A DNA stretch of 64,000 nt from JANLSE01 sp038214135 (GTDB taxonomy: Bacteria > Chloroflexota > Chloroflexia > Chloroflexales > Roseiflexaceae): positions 68,251 through 132,250 of the forward strand of contig JBBQSD010000002.1 in NCBI GenBank assembly GCA_038214135.1, given 5' to 3'. The notes beneath the pieces are model-generated. The model was not told the DNA's origin. It was given only the letters and a program-made list of their open reading frames with translations, and did not search any database. Position 1 is the first letter of the stretch. Every line of letters begins with the position of its first letter. Below are positions 26,945-37,553 of the stretch, piece by piece. Position numbers and translations under genes: made by a program.

Positions 26945-27460
26945 TCACTTCTGGCGCAGCGTTTCCCATACCAGATGCGCTAATTGCGGTGCGATTAACT
27001 TTTCCATTCCAAGGCGTACGGCAGCAGTTGATCCGGGTAGGCAGAAAATCAGCAGATCGCCATAGGTGCCAGCGGTTGCGCGAGAGAGCATCGCTGCTGG
27101 CCCGATATCCTCATAGGATAACATCCGAAACAGCTCACCAAAGCCTGGTAGGCGCTTCTCCAGTATGCCATCGATCGCTTCAAATGTACTATCGCGTTTT
27201 GTAATTCCCGTCCCGCCATTTGTTAGAACTACCTGGCACCCATCGGCGGCACATGCCTGCACAAGCGCCACAATCTGGGTCGGCTCGTCCTTCACGACAG
27301 CATAGCGTAACACCTGATGTCCAGCGGCTGCCAGTAATTCGTGGATCGCCGCACCACTCGTATCGGTTTCTGGTGTGCGTGTATCACTGATTGTCACAAC
27401 ACCACAGCGGATCGCTGGAATCTGCGCTGCGGCGTGGGCCTCGTGTTCTTTGTGGCTCAT
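26945..27460 (-). CDS. moaB: Molybdenum cofactor biosynthesis protein MoaB (MogA-like)
   Basis: A 171-residue protein of the MoaB/Mog family, which adenylylates molybdopterin before metal insertion. Substrate-binding motifs are TNGGTGITKRD (about 80-90) and LPGSTAAVRLGM near the C-terminus; SYEDIGPAAMLSRA is also conserved. AGGA lies 8 bases before ATG 27460. No other molybdenum-cofactor genes are nearby. yidD follows on the same strand. The C-terminal VWETLRQK is short but complete for the family. Confidence 0.92.
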   Translation of the reverse strand: MSHKEHEAHAAAQIPAIRCGVVTISDTRTPETDTSGAAIHELLAAAGHQVLRYAVVKDEPTQIVALVQACAADGCQVVLTNGGTGITKRDSTFEAIDGILEKRLPGFGELFRMLSYEDIGPAAMLSRATAGTYGDLLIFCLPGSTAAVRLGMEKLIAPQLAHLVWETLRQK

Positions 27461-27476
27461 GTGAGGGTTCCTTTAC

Positions 27477-27507
27477 GAGTATTCAGAAGTCAGGAGTCAG
27501 AATTCAG
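27477..27507. repeat. CAGGAGT-family heptamer remnant upstream of moaB
   Basis: The sequence reads GAGTATTCAGAAGTCAGGAG and continues GTCAGAATTCAG, matching the borders of the heptamer elements at 36656, 40445, 43335 and 58612. It lies in the gap between moaB and the glycoside hydrolase gene (27461-27639). Confidence 0.65.
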
Positions 27508-27608
27508 AAGGGTGGTTTGATCGAGGCTGTTGGTCGTCGGGACGCAGTGGGCGGACACGCTGGTTCCGCCCCTACACCTCGGCGGATCGTGGCGATACCG
27601 TGTAACAA

Positions 27609-29094
<1,486 letters not shown>

Positions 29095-29203
29095 TGGGCG
29101 CTTTCAGTGCTATGATACATTCTCGGCAAACTATACCATATTGCTTGACCAAGCTGCTGCGGAAGGCTACAATGCCAGGCCGTATAGTTACAAAAGATAT
29201 GCA

Positions 29204-29686
29204 ATGATTAAGATCATTAAGCCACCCGAGCCATTGCTGATCGACCCACAGCGCCCGAGCCTCTTTCTGGCTGGTTCGATTGCAATGGGCCAGGCGGAGC
29301 CGTGGCAAGCTATGGTAGAACACGCACTTGCAGATCTGCCAATAACAATTTTCAACCCGCGTCGTGATCAATGGGATGCGAGCTGGGTTCAATCGATCAC
29401 CAATCCAGCATTTCGTGCTCAGGTTGAATGGGAGTTGGAAGCGCAGGAGCGCGCCGATCTGATCATCATGTATTTTGCACCACAGACCCAAGCGCCAATA
29501 ACGCTGCTAGAACTCGGACTCTTTGCCCACAGCCAACGGCTGATCGTCTGTTGCCCAGATGGATTCTGGCGCAAGGGCAATGTCGAAGTTGTCTGCGCTC
29601 GCTATAATATTCCGCTGGCCAGTTCACTCGATATGCTGATACAACACGCACGGCAACGCCTTGGATCGTGGGTGGCAGAAGGATGA
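29204..29686 (+). CDS. Nucleoside 2-deoxyribosyltransferase-like protein
   Basis: A 160-residue protein with the Rossmann-like fold of the nucleoside 2-deoxyribosyltransferase superfamily. Typical segments are LFLAGSIAMG (about 20-29), IFNPRRDQWDASW, then ELEAQERADLIIMYFAP and the catalytic-type Glu in LLELGLFAHS. Family members break the N-glycosidic bond of nucleosides; some are nucleotide-degrading effectors. ATG 29204 is chosen; a TTG at 29141 is possible. Its stop overlaps the next start by 4 bases (ATGA), so it is coupled to the BTAD-STAND-TPR gene. That link suggests a shared role, such as signalling or defence, but this is inference. Confidence 0.78.
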   Translation: MIKIIKPPEPLLIDPQRPSLFLAGSIAMGQAEPWQAMVEHALADLPITIFNPRRDQWDASWVQSITNPAFRAQVEWELEAQERADLIIMYFAPQTQAPITLLELGLFAHSQRLIVCCPDGFWRKGNVEVVCARYNIPLASSLDMLIQHARQRLGSWVAEG

Positions 29687-32600
29687 ACCCTGTGCTCACC
29701 ATCCAGCTCTTCGGTACGCCACAGATCGTGCAGAACGGCATGCCAATTGAAGTCGTTCGGCGCAAAAGCCGCGCCCTGGCCTTCTACCTTGCAGCACATA
29801 CTCAGCCGGTCTCTCGCGCCCAATTGCTCGGCTTGTTCTGGCCAGATCACGAGCGAACTGCTGGGCAGCAAAGCCTGCGTACGACACTGCATGGCCTACG
29901 GCGGGTGCTTGGCCCGGCGATTCTGGCAACCGACAGCGATCTTGCAATCACATCCGCTGCCGATGTCGATGCACGAGCCTTGAGCGCCGCAATAGCAACA
30001 GCAGATGAAGCTGCCATTGCCAGCGCACTCGAACGCTATCGTGGCGATTTCCTTGCCAATGTCGAGTTACCAGAGCATCCAGAATTCGATGATTGGGTTT
30101 CTGCTGAACGTGAACGCTACCAACGTATGGCTGTTCGTGGCTTGACCATGCTTGCCACGCAGCGCAGCACCCAGCGCGATTATATTGCGGCACTCGAACT
30201 GCTTGATCGTGCGCTGGCACTCGATCCCCTGCAGGAGAATATCCAGCGTGAGGCCATGCGAATCGCCCACCTTTCTGGCGATAGAGCTGGCGCTATTCGG
30301 CGCTACGAACAGCTCAGCCACCAGCTTGATGAACAGCTTGGCGTGCCACCAATGGCCGATACCCGTGCGCTGTACGATGCCATTATTACTGATTCCCGAG
30401 CGTTAAACCCAGAAGAGGCAGAGATCTATCGATTGAATGAGCGTTTGCCAACCCTGCCGATTCTACCCCGTTCACCGATTGCCCCAGTTCAGGATGAATT
30501 GCCATTTGTTGGGCGCGAGGCCGAATTAACCCTCCTTCAGGAACTCCAGGGTGGCCCAAAGCTCATCCTGATCGAGGGTGAGCCAGGGATTGGCAAATCG
30601 TGCCTGGCCGAGCAATTTATTCGTATCAGCGGCGCACTCGGCTTGGTTGGCTCAGCACGTGAGCTTGAGCAAACGCTGCCCTACCACCCGGTGATCGAAG
30701 CACTACGCTGGCTGCTCGCCCACGCCGATTGGCCTGTGTTTAGCCGTAACCTCGATCTCGCACCTGTCTGGCGTGCCGAAATAGCTCGCCTGCTGCCGGA
30801 ACTATTGCCAGATGGGCCACCACCACCGATTGCCGATGAAACCCGTTTGTGGGAAGCGGTGAGCCAGCTATTGCAATCACTGGCGCGCGAGCGGCAACTG
30901 GTTGTGTTCCTGGATGATATTCAATGGGCCGATACAACAACCCTTGGATTATTGGCCTACCTTGCCCGCCGCTCATCAAATGATCCGCTAACGTTAATCG
31001 CAGCAGCGCGCCCAACTGCACCGCGTTCTGGGTTAGCAACTCTTATTCAAACCCTCACCCGCGAAGGCCGGATCGCCCGTATACCGCTTGCCCGGCTTGG
31101 CAGCGATGATATCCATGCACTGGCCAACACCATTAGCCCAAGCTACCCTCAACCACTTGCAGAATGGCTCGAACGTGGTGCTGAGGGCAACCCCTATATT
31201 ACTATCGAACTCGTGCGCTATGCCCGTGATCGGCGCTTGCTGGCTGCTAACGGAACGCTACTCCCCGAAATACTCAGCACCAGCCCAATCGTGCCCCAAA
31301 CGGTTGAGAGCCTGATCCAATCACGATTGGAGCGGCTTTCCCGTCCGGCCCGGCTGATGCTCGATATTGCTGTTGCAGCAGGGCGCGAGTTTGTCTTCGA
31401 GATTATTGCCCGTGCCAGCGCACTCTCGGAAGCGGCAGTTCTCGATGGGTTGGATGAACTGCGCGCTGCTCGGCTGATCGAACCACTCCCCGATGGGCGT
31501 TGGCGGTTTGATCATAGCCTGACTATGGAAGTTGCCTATCGTGAAGTTGGCGAGCCACGCCACCGCCGCCTCCATCGACGCGTCGCCGATGCCCTGGAAG
31601 AGCTGCATGTCGGCCATCTCGATCCAATCGCTGGGGTATTAGCCTGGCATCTTGCAGAAGCTGGCGATGAGCAGCGTGCCGCTGTGTTTGCCCAGCGTGC
31701 AGCCCGCCGTGCTAGCGCATTGGCGGCATGGCAGGAGGCTATCGCCTTCTATCGCATGGCGCTGGTTGGCAGGCCAAACCAGGAACGCCTGCCAATCGTG
31801 ATCGAGCTTGGTGAGGCGTTGTTGCATATCGGCGATCCCAGCGCTATTGAAACCTACCACGAGGCAATTGATCTGGCCAAAGCTCTTGGCGAATATGTCA
31901 CGCTCGACGCAGCTCGGCTGGCACTTGGGCGTGCGCTCATCCAGCAGGCGCGCTATGCCGAAGTCATTAGCCTGGTGCAGCAGATCTGCGAGCAGGGGCA
32001 TCCTGGCAGTACGTTACGAGCCGAATTGTTATGGGGCATCGCCCTCTCGGTTGAAGGAGCCGATCTGGCAGCAGCATCGCAACACCTCCTGATCGCTGAA
32101 CGGCTCAGTGATGCCCAGGCCGATCCAGCCACCCATTCGAATATTGTCTTTGAACTTGGCAACGTCCGCGCACAACAGGGCGATCTGGCTGAGGCCATCC
32201 AGTATTATCACGAAGCGCTGGCCGATGCAGAACGCGATCCAAATGCCATTCATCAACGTATCCTAGCCCATAATAATTTGGCCTATCATCTGCATTTGCT
32301 TGGCGATCCACAGGCCAATGAACAGGTTCGTATTGGATTACGGCTGGCTCAGGAAGCTGGCGTTCTCTCGCTACAACCATTCCTGCGCTCAACTCATGGC
32401 GAGATCGCGCTCGCGCATAATGATCTCGATCAGGCCGAACACGAATTCAACGAGGGGCTCGCACTGGCCGAGCAGCTGCATATGCCCGAACGTGTCGCAG
32501 GCCTGACTGCCAACCTCGGGTTGGTGGCGCAACAGCGTGGCCAAACAACCCTGGCCGTCCATCGGCTCTCGGCAGCACAGGCACAGGCCGATAGCCTGGG

Positions 32601-32763
32601 GCTACCTCACATGGCCGCCCAGATCCGCATCTGGTTGACACCATTGCTGCCACCAGATGAAGCACGGGCCATGCTCGCTGCTGCTCGCGCCATTTCTGAA
32701 AGCGGTGGGCGCAAACGCCTGCTGGAGGAAATTGCCCGCATCGAAATGGTTATTGCGCGTTAA
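29683..32763 (+). CDS. BTAD-STAND ATPase-TPR transcriptional regulator
   Basis: A 1026-residue multidomain regulator. Residues 1-100 form a winged-helix DNA-binding domain and about 100-245 a bacterial transcriptional activation (BTAD) domain as in SARP regulators. An AAA/STAND ATPase follows, with Walker A GEPGIGKS (299-306) and Walker B-like LVVFLDDIQWAD. The C-terminal half (about 650-1020) is helical TPR repeats (for example AEAIQYYHEALADAE and LDQAEHEFNEGLALAE). Such proteins hold a signal-gated ATPase closed until a ligand binds, then activate transcription. ATG 29683 overlaps the previous stop; GTG 29668 is an alternative. The target is unknown and may be local. Confidence 0.9.
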   Translation: MNPVLTIQLFGTPQIVQNGMPIEVVRRKSRALAFYLAAHTQPVSRAQLLGLFWPDHERTAGQQSLRTTLHGLRRVLGPAILATDSDLAITSAADVDARALSAAIATADEAAIASALERYRGDFLANVELPEHPEFDDWVSAERERYQRMAVRGLTMLATQRSTQRDYIAALELLDRALALDPLQENIQREAMRIAHLSGDRAGAIRRYEQLSHQLDEQLGVPPMADTRALYDAIITDSRALNPEEAEIYRLNERLPTLPILPRSPIAPVQDELPFVGREAELTLLQELQGGPKLILIEGEPGIGKSCLAEQFIRISGALGLVGSARELEQTLPYHPVIEALRWLLAHADWPVFSRNLDLAPVWRAEIARLLPELLPDGPPPPIADETRLWEAVSQLLQSLARERQLVVFLDDIQWADTTTLGLLAYLARRSSNDPLTLIAAARPTAPRSGLATLIQTLTREGRIARIPLARLGSDDIHALANTISPSYPQPLAEWLERGAEGNPYITIELVRYARDRRLLAANGTLLPEILSTSPIVPQTVESLIQSRLERLSRPARLMLDIAVAAGREFVFEIIARASALSEAAVLDGLDELRAARLIEPLPDGRWRFDHSLTMEVAYREVGEPRHRRLHRRVADALEELHVGHLDPIAGVLAWHLAEAGDEQRAAVFAQRAARRASALAAWQEAIAFYRMALVGRPNQERLPIVIELGEALLHIGDPSAIETYHEAIDLAKALGEYVTLDAARLALGRALIQQARYAEVISLVQQICEQGHPGSTLRAELLWGIALSVEGADLAAASQHLLIAERLSDAQADPATHSNIVFELGNVRAQQGDLAEAIQYYHEALADAERDPNAIHQRILAHNNLAYHLHLLGDPQANEQVRIGLRLAQEAGVLSLQPFLRSTHGEIALAHNDLDQAEHEFNEGLALAEQLHMPERVAGLTANLGLVAQQRGQTTLAVHRLSAAQAQADSLGLPHMAAQIRIWLTPLLPPDEARAMLAAARAISESGGRKRLLEEIARIEMVIAR

Positions 32764-32853
32764 CGCAGGTGTTAACGCCAACGTTCACGCCCGGTGTGTA
32801 TGCTGATGTCACACAGATGTGATGTGATACAGATAAATGAAGGAGACACACCA

Positions 32854-33408
32854 ATGTCTTGGAATGCCGATTATGGTCACTCAGTTGTTGAGTTCAGCGC
32901 CCGCCACATGATGCTCGCGAAGACTCGCGGGCAGTTCGAAAAGTTCACCGTTACCGTTGATGCCGATGAGGCCAACCCAGCCAACTCATCGGTCGAAGTT
33001 CAGATTGATGCTGCCAGCCTCAATACCCGCGATGCAAACCGCGATGGCCACCTGAAGTCACCCGACTTTTTGGATGTTGCCAAGTATCCATATATTACAT
33101 TCAAGAGCACAGGCCTGAACCTGAGCAGCCAGAAGAATGCTACACTGCAGGGTGTGCTCACTATTCGTGATGTCACCAAACCGGTGACGCTAGAGGTCGA
33201 ATACCACGGCCAGTCGAAGAGCCCATGGGGCACAACCAGCGCCGGGTTCACGGCCAGCACCAAGATCAGCCGCTCCGATTGGGAATTGACCTGGAATGTA
33301 GCGCTTGAGACCGGTGGCGTACTCGTCAGCGACGAGATCACGATCAATATCGAGCTTGAGCTTGTGAAGCAGGCCGTCACAGCACCAGCCGAAGAAGTCG
33401 CAGCCTAA
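32854..33408 (+). CDS. YceI family lipid-binding protein
   Basis: A 184-residue YceI-like beta-barrel that binds polyisoprenoid or amphipathic molecules. Conserved segments are VEFSARHMM near the N-terminus, SLNTRDANRDGHLKSPDFLDVAKYP, then TIRDVTKPVTLEVEYHG and SDEITINIELEL. There is no signal peptide, so it is likely cytosolic, unlike E. coli YceI. ATG 32854 has AAGGAG upstream; the longer frame is rejected. The upstream gap has two GTTAACG repeats (around 32759 and 32772) of unknown role. A strong terminator follows. Confidence 0.93.
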   Translation: MSWNADYGHSVVEFSARHMMLAKTRGQFEKFTVTVDADEANPANSSVEVQIDAASLNTRDANRDGHLKSPDFLDVAKYPYITFKSTGLNLSSQKNATLQGVLTIRDVTKPVTLEVEYHGQSKSPWGTTSAGFTASTKISRSDWELTWNVALETGGVLVSDEITINIELELVKQAVTAPAEEVAA

Positions 33409-33424
33409 TAAGACCTCGTGGTAG

Positions 33425-33449
33425 AGACGCTCCGCTGGAGCGTCTTTTT
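33425..33449 (+). terminator. Rho-independent terminator of the YceI gene
   Basis: AGACGCTCC, a GCT loop and GGAGCGTCT are followed by TTTT. It starts 17 bases past the stop. Confidence 0.9.
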
Positions 33450-33476
33450 CATCACTGCATAACAACACCCACACAA

Positions 33477-33514
33477 AAGCAAAGGGGTTCCGATATATCG
33501 GAACCCCTTTGCTT
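33477..33514 (-). terminator. Rho-independent terminator of lon
   Basis: A perfect palindrome with an arm of about 19 bases (AAGCAAAGGGGTTCCGATA) centred at 33495. On the minus strand it is followed by TTTTG. It lies 20 bases past the lon stop. Confidence 0.85.
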
Positions 33515-33533
33515 GCGCCTTGCTTTATTCTTA

Positions 33534-35975
33534 TTATGCTGCGCCTGGTCGCGGCATAATCACATCTGGAACAACTGCCCGTGGCACAATTATATCCGGT
33601 ACCGTTGGTGCAACCGTTACTGTTGCCGGAACCAACGCAATCTTCAGCACCTCATCCATAGAAGAGACCGGGATGAGCTGAAGATCCTCGCGAACCTTAC
33701 GCGGCAATTCGGCAATATCCTTGGCATTATCCTTCGGCAGAATGAACGTCTTGATCCCAGCACGATGAGCGGCCAGGGTCTTCTCCTTCAACCCACCAAT
33801 TGGTAGAACCTTACCGCGCAGCGTCACTTCACCAGTCATGGCAACATCACGCCGTACCGCCCGTCCCGTCATCGCCGAAATCAGTGCTGTTGTCAGCGTA
33901 ATGCCAGCCGATGGGCCATCCTTTGGCACCGCACCCTCGGGCACATGAACATGGATATTATGCTCATCGAAATAGTTCGGGTCAATCCCAAGCTGATCGG
34001 CACGATAGCGCGCATACGAAAGCGCCGCCTGAGCAGATTCCTTCATCACATCGCCAAGCTGGCCGGTCAGTTGCAGGAGGCCCTTGCCACGCATTGGCAA
34101 TACTTCAATCGAGATCGTATCGCCACCTGTTGGGGACCAGGAGACGCCGGTTGCAACGCCAACCTCATCCTTCTCCTCGGCCAGGCCAAAGCTATAGCGC
34201 TCTGCACCCAGATATTCGGCAACGTCATCAGCATCGATCGTGAACATCACCGATTGTTCGCCAGCATCGACCAACGAGGCCACTTTGCGGGCTACCTTGC
34301 GGCACAGGCTAGCCAGTTCCCGTTCCAGATTACGAACACCGGCTTCACGGGTATATTCCCGAATCAGCTTTGTGATTGCTGCACCTGTAATCGTGAGTTG
34401 TTCTGCCGTCAGGCCATGAAACTCACGCTGCTTGCGTACCAGGAAGCCCTGAGCGATCCCCAGCTTTTCGTCCTCGGTATAGCCACCAATCTCGATAATC
34501 TCCATGCGATCCCGTAGCGGGCCAGGAATCGGTTCGAGTTGATTGGCGGTTGCAATAAACACCACCTGTGAGAGATCATAGGGGATCTCTAAATAGTGAT
34601 CCGAAAAGGCATTATTCTGTTCTGGGTCAAGCACTTCGAGTAGCGCCGATGTTGGATCGCCGCGGAAATCCTGCCCAACCTTATCGATCTCATCCAGGAT
34701 ATACACGGGATAGCGTGACTTAGCCGTCTTCATGCCCTGAATAACGCGGCCTGGCATGGCACCAATATACGTCCGGCGGTGGCCACGGATCTCGGCCTCG
34801 TCGCGGATGCCACCAAGGCTGGTTCGGGCAAAGCGCCGCCCAAGGGCACGCGCAATACTGCGCCCGAGGCTCGTCTTACCAACACCAGGAGGCCCAACGA
34901 AGCACAGGATTGGTGAGCGCATCTTCGAACCAGCCAGTTTACGAACCGCCAGATATTCAAGAATACGTTCCTTGACCTTTTCAAGGCCGAAGTGATCCTC
35001 ATCGAGCACCTGTTGCGCCTGGATGATACTGATCTCTGGGAATTCTTCGGTTGCCCACGGCAGGTTCAACAACCAATCCAGATACGTTCGAATAACACCG
35101 GCCTCTGGGCTGTTCATGCCCTGCTGGGCCAGGCGCTTCAGCTCGTGGGTCGCCTGATCTTTCACATAATCGGGCGCGCTGAGTTCGGCGATCTTACGCT
35201 TCAGTTCATCAATCGGATCGTCGACATCATCGTCCTCGCCCAATTCGCGGCGGATAACCCGCATCTGTTCGCGCAGGAAGTATTCGCGCTGGCTCTGGTC
35301 CAGCACTTCTTTGGTATCCTGCTGGATTTTCTGGCGCAGGCGCAGCAATTCGAGATGGCGAGCCAGCAGTACTTGCGCCCGGCGCAGCCGCACAACCGGA
35401 TCAAGCTCATTGAGCATTTCGATCCGCTCTTCAAATTCGAATGCTGGTGCCCATGTCACCACATCGGCCAAATGGCCTGGGCGATCAATGCGATGAACGA
35501 ACGCGACGGCATCCTGCGGCACTTCGGCCAAATGATCAACAAACTCATCAAGCTGCTGCTTGACCGTCTCCATCAGCGCCTCGATCTCCATACTCTGGAC
35601 TTCTGGATCGCTGATCGAAACGCAATGCACCCGATAGTATGGTTCGATCTGCAGGACAGTGCCGACATGCGCTCGTGCCAGCCCTTCCAAAATAATGCGC
35701 ACCGTGCCATCTGGTAGCTTAATAAACTCTTCCAGCCGTGCGATCACACCAACCGGTGGAACCTGCTGCGGATGGCCAGATTTGTAGCTCTCTATCTCAC
35801 TTTCGGCAACAAAAATGAGCAATACCTCACGATCTGCTTCCCACGCCTGCTCCATGGCACGGTAGGATTTCCCCTGACCGACCTGAAGCGGGACTGTCAT
35901 GTTAGGCATGATCACCATCTCGCCCAACACGACCAATGGAAGCTCACGTTCAGTTGTCTCAATAGAATCTGTCAT
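33534..35975 (-). CDS. lon: ATP-dependent protease Lon
   Basis: An 813-residue cytosolic protease that degrades misfolded and regulatory proteins. The N-terminal LON substrate-binding domain begins ELPLVVLGEMVIMPNMTVPL. The AAA module has Walker A GPPGVGKTS and EAEIRGHRRTYIGAMPGR, and the catalytic dyad is Ser689 (PKDGPSAGI) and Lys732 (GGLKEKT), with the same 43-residue spacing as in E. coli Lon. ATG 35975 has GAGGA upstream; the frame is open for a further 81 codons but without a Lon-like extension. It is divergent from the receiver gene. No heat-shock element (CIRCE) is evident in the 302-base upstream gap. Confidence 0.97.
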   Translation of the reverse strand: MTDSIETTERELPLVVLGEMVIMPNMTVPLQVGQGKSYRAMEQAWEADREVLLIFVAESEIESYKSGHPQQVPPVGVIARLEEFIKLPDGTVRIILEGLARAHVGTVLQIEPYYRVHCVSISDPEVQSMEIEALMETVKQQLDEFVDHLAEVPQDAVAFVHRIDRPGHLADVVTWAPAFEFEERIEMLNELDPVVRLRRAQVLLARHLELLRLRQKIQQDTKEVLDQSQREYFLREQMRVIRRELGEDDDVDDPIDELKRKIAELSAPDYVKDQATHELKRLAQQGMNSPEAGVIRTYLDWLLNLPWATEEFPEISIIQAQQVLDEDHFGLEKVKERILEYLAVRKLAGSKMRSPILCFVGPPGVGKTSLGRSIARALGRRFARTSLGGIRDEAEIRGHRRTYIGAMPGRVIQGMKTAKSRYPVYILDEIDKVGQDFRGDPTSALLEVLDPEQNNAFSDHYLEIPYDLSQVVFIATANQLEPIPGPLRDRMEIIEIGGYTEDEKLGIAQGFLVRKQREFHGLTAEQLTITGAAITKLIREYTREAGVRNLERELASLCRKVARKVASLVDAGEQSVMFTIDADDVAEYLGAERYSFGLAEEKDEVGVATGVSWSPTGGDTISIEVLPMRGKGLLQLTGQLGDVMKESAQAALSYARYRADQLGIDPNYFDEHNIHVHVPEGAVPKDGPSAGITLTTALISAMTGRAVRRDVAMTGEVTLRGKVLPIGGLKEKTLAAHRAGIKTFILPKDNAKDIAELPRKVREDLQLIPVSSMDEVLKIALVPATVTVAPTVPDIIVPRAVVPDVIMPRPGAA

Positions 35976-36277
35976 GATCCAATCCTCACTTTCGCCGGCG
36001 CACAACTTCGCTCGGCGAACACTCCTCTGAGTACAGCGACGACACGATGGGCATCCGCTGACTATATCAATCCATGGTAGCATAAGTTGCCATACCGTGC
36101 GCATGAACTGCAACACTGAACAAGCGACTATGATACCTATACAACGAACGAATCCATCTTGAGTTGCGGGTATCGCTACCGCGCTGCCCATATTCCGATC
36201 ACAAGTTGAGTTGCACAAGTGCTGTCATAGGATTTATGATCGTACCAAGAGAACGCGGTATCAGTAAGGCATTTGCA
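35976..36277. other. Divergent intergenic region of lon and the receiver gene
   Basis: A 302-base gap that must hold both promoters. I see no convincing -35/-10 pair with 16-18 spacing, no CIRCE palindrome and no RNA gene. Nothing further can be supported here. Confidence 0.4.
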
Positions 36278-36655
36278 ATGGTTCACCAACCAACTATCCT
36301 GATCGTTGATGACGAGCCAAACCAGCGTTTTATTCTGGAGCAGGCGCTGCAGATGCTAGCTGATACATGGAAAATTATCGTCGTCACATCAGCTATCGAA
36401 GCATTGGCGCAGATCGAACAACAACTCCCCGATCTCATTATCACCGATTACCATATGCCTGGAATGACTGGCATTGAACTGATCGAGCAGGTTCGCAAGC
36501 GCCAGATTCGTATGCCAATTATTCTGATGACCGCCTATAACACGCCAGAGGTTCAGATTGCCGCACGCCGTTTGGGTGTCGACCACGCACTTACCAAACC
36601 AGTTTCAATTGCACTACTTCGCCAATTAACAACCGAGGCGCTCTCAACGACTTGA
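36278..36655 (+). CDS. Single-domain CheY-like response regulator
   Basis: A 125-residue stand-alone receiver domain. Asp11-Asp12 (ILIVDDEPN), phospho-acceptor Asp57 (IITDYHMPGMTG), Thr in LMTAYN and Lys in ALTKPVS are all in place. Without an output domain it must act by protein contact or as a phosphate shuttle, possibly for one of the orphan kinases in the window. ATG 36278 has AAGG upstream; upstream in-frame codons give no domain sequence. A heptamer repeat begins directly after the stop. Confidence 0.9.
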   Translation: MVHQPTILIVDDEPNQRFILEQALQMLADTWKIIVVTSAIEALAQIEQQLPDLIITDYHMPGMTGIELIEQVRKRQIRMPIILMTAYNTPEVQIAARRLGVDHALTKPVSIALLRQLTTEALSTT

Positions 36656-36737
36656 GAAGTCAGGAGGCAGGAGGCAGAAGATCGGCCCCAGACCTACTTA
36701 CGTGCTATTCTGACTTCCGAATTCTGACTCCTGAATA
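36656..36737. repeat. Heptamer-repeat element with inverted ends
   Basis: The left end has GTCAGGAGGCAGGAGGCAG, the right end TTCTGACTCCTGAATACT, i.e. the inverse of the left border of related elements. It fills the whole gap between the convergent receiver and tpiA genes. Confidence 0.7.
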
Positions 36738-37490
36738 CTAGCGAAACTGTACAATTCGCAGGAAACTATCGGCTTTGAGCGAGGCTCCACCAACTAGGGC
36801 ACCATCAATATCCGGCTGGGCCATGAGTTCATCAACATTATCGGGCTTGACGCTACCACCATATTGAAGCCGAATACTGCTAGCTGCTTCTGAACCAAGG
36901 ATCTCGGCTAGTACCTGCCGAATGGCGGCATGCATCGATTGTGCATCGGCAGGTGTTGCCGTATCACCAGTGCCAATCGCCCATACAGGCTCGTATGCAA
37001 CGACGAGATCGGCTGCTGCTGATGCCGCGACGCCCTCCAGGCACCCACGTAGTTGCCCGACAACAACCGATTCGGCACGACCGCTATCGCGCTCTGGTTT
37101 TGTTTCGCCAACACACAAGATCGGCCGTAATCCATGCGTCATTGCAGAATGCAACTTTCGGTTGATCAGCGCATCACCCTCGCCAAAGATCTGCCTGCGC
37201 TCACTATGGCCAACAATCACATACTGGCATCCGAGATCACGCAGCATGACCGGCGAGATCGCACCGGTGAAGGCACCCTGAACCTCGGGATAGACATCCT
37301 GCGCCCCAAGGCGGATTGCCGTCCCCTGCAACAATGGGCTGAGTGCATGCAGCGCTGTAAACGGCGGGCAGACAACAATCTCTCGATCAGATGGATTGCC
37401 AAGCCCAGCCAGCAAGCCATCGACAAGATCAACCGCTTCGGCAACGGTCTTATACATCTTCCAGTTTCCGGCGATCAATGGTACACGCAT
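36738..37490 (-). CDS. tpiA: Triosephosphate isomerase
   Basis: A 250-residue glycolytic enzyme converting dihydroxyacetone phosphate and glyceraldehyde 3-phosphate. Catalytic residues are Lys11 (AGNWKM), His in VGHSERR and Glu in VAYEPVWAIGTG. The phosphate loop and GGSVKPDN are normal. ATG 37490 is used with GAGGAG upstream; TTG 37496 is an alternative. No other glycolytic genes adjoin it, whereas in many bacteria it lies with gap and pgk. Confidence 0.97.
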   Translation of the reverse strand: MRVPLIAGNWKMYKTVAEAVDLVDGLLAGLGNPSDREIVVCPPFTALHALSPLLQGTAIRLGAQDVYPEVQGAFTGAISPVMLRDLGCQYVIVGHSERRQIFGEGDALINRKLHSAMTHGLRPILCVGETKPERDSGRAESVVVGQLRGCLEGVAASAAADLVVAYEPVWAIGTGDTATPADAQSMHAAIRQVLAEILGSEAASSIRLQYGGSVKPDNVDELMAQPDIDGALVGGASLKADSFLRIVQFR

Positions 37491-37553
37491 AAACAATATT
37501 CTCCTCTATTCCAATTGATCAGCAATCTTGGCCATTACTGGCAGATGGTTCGT

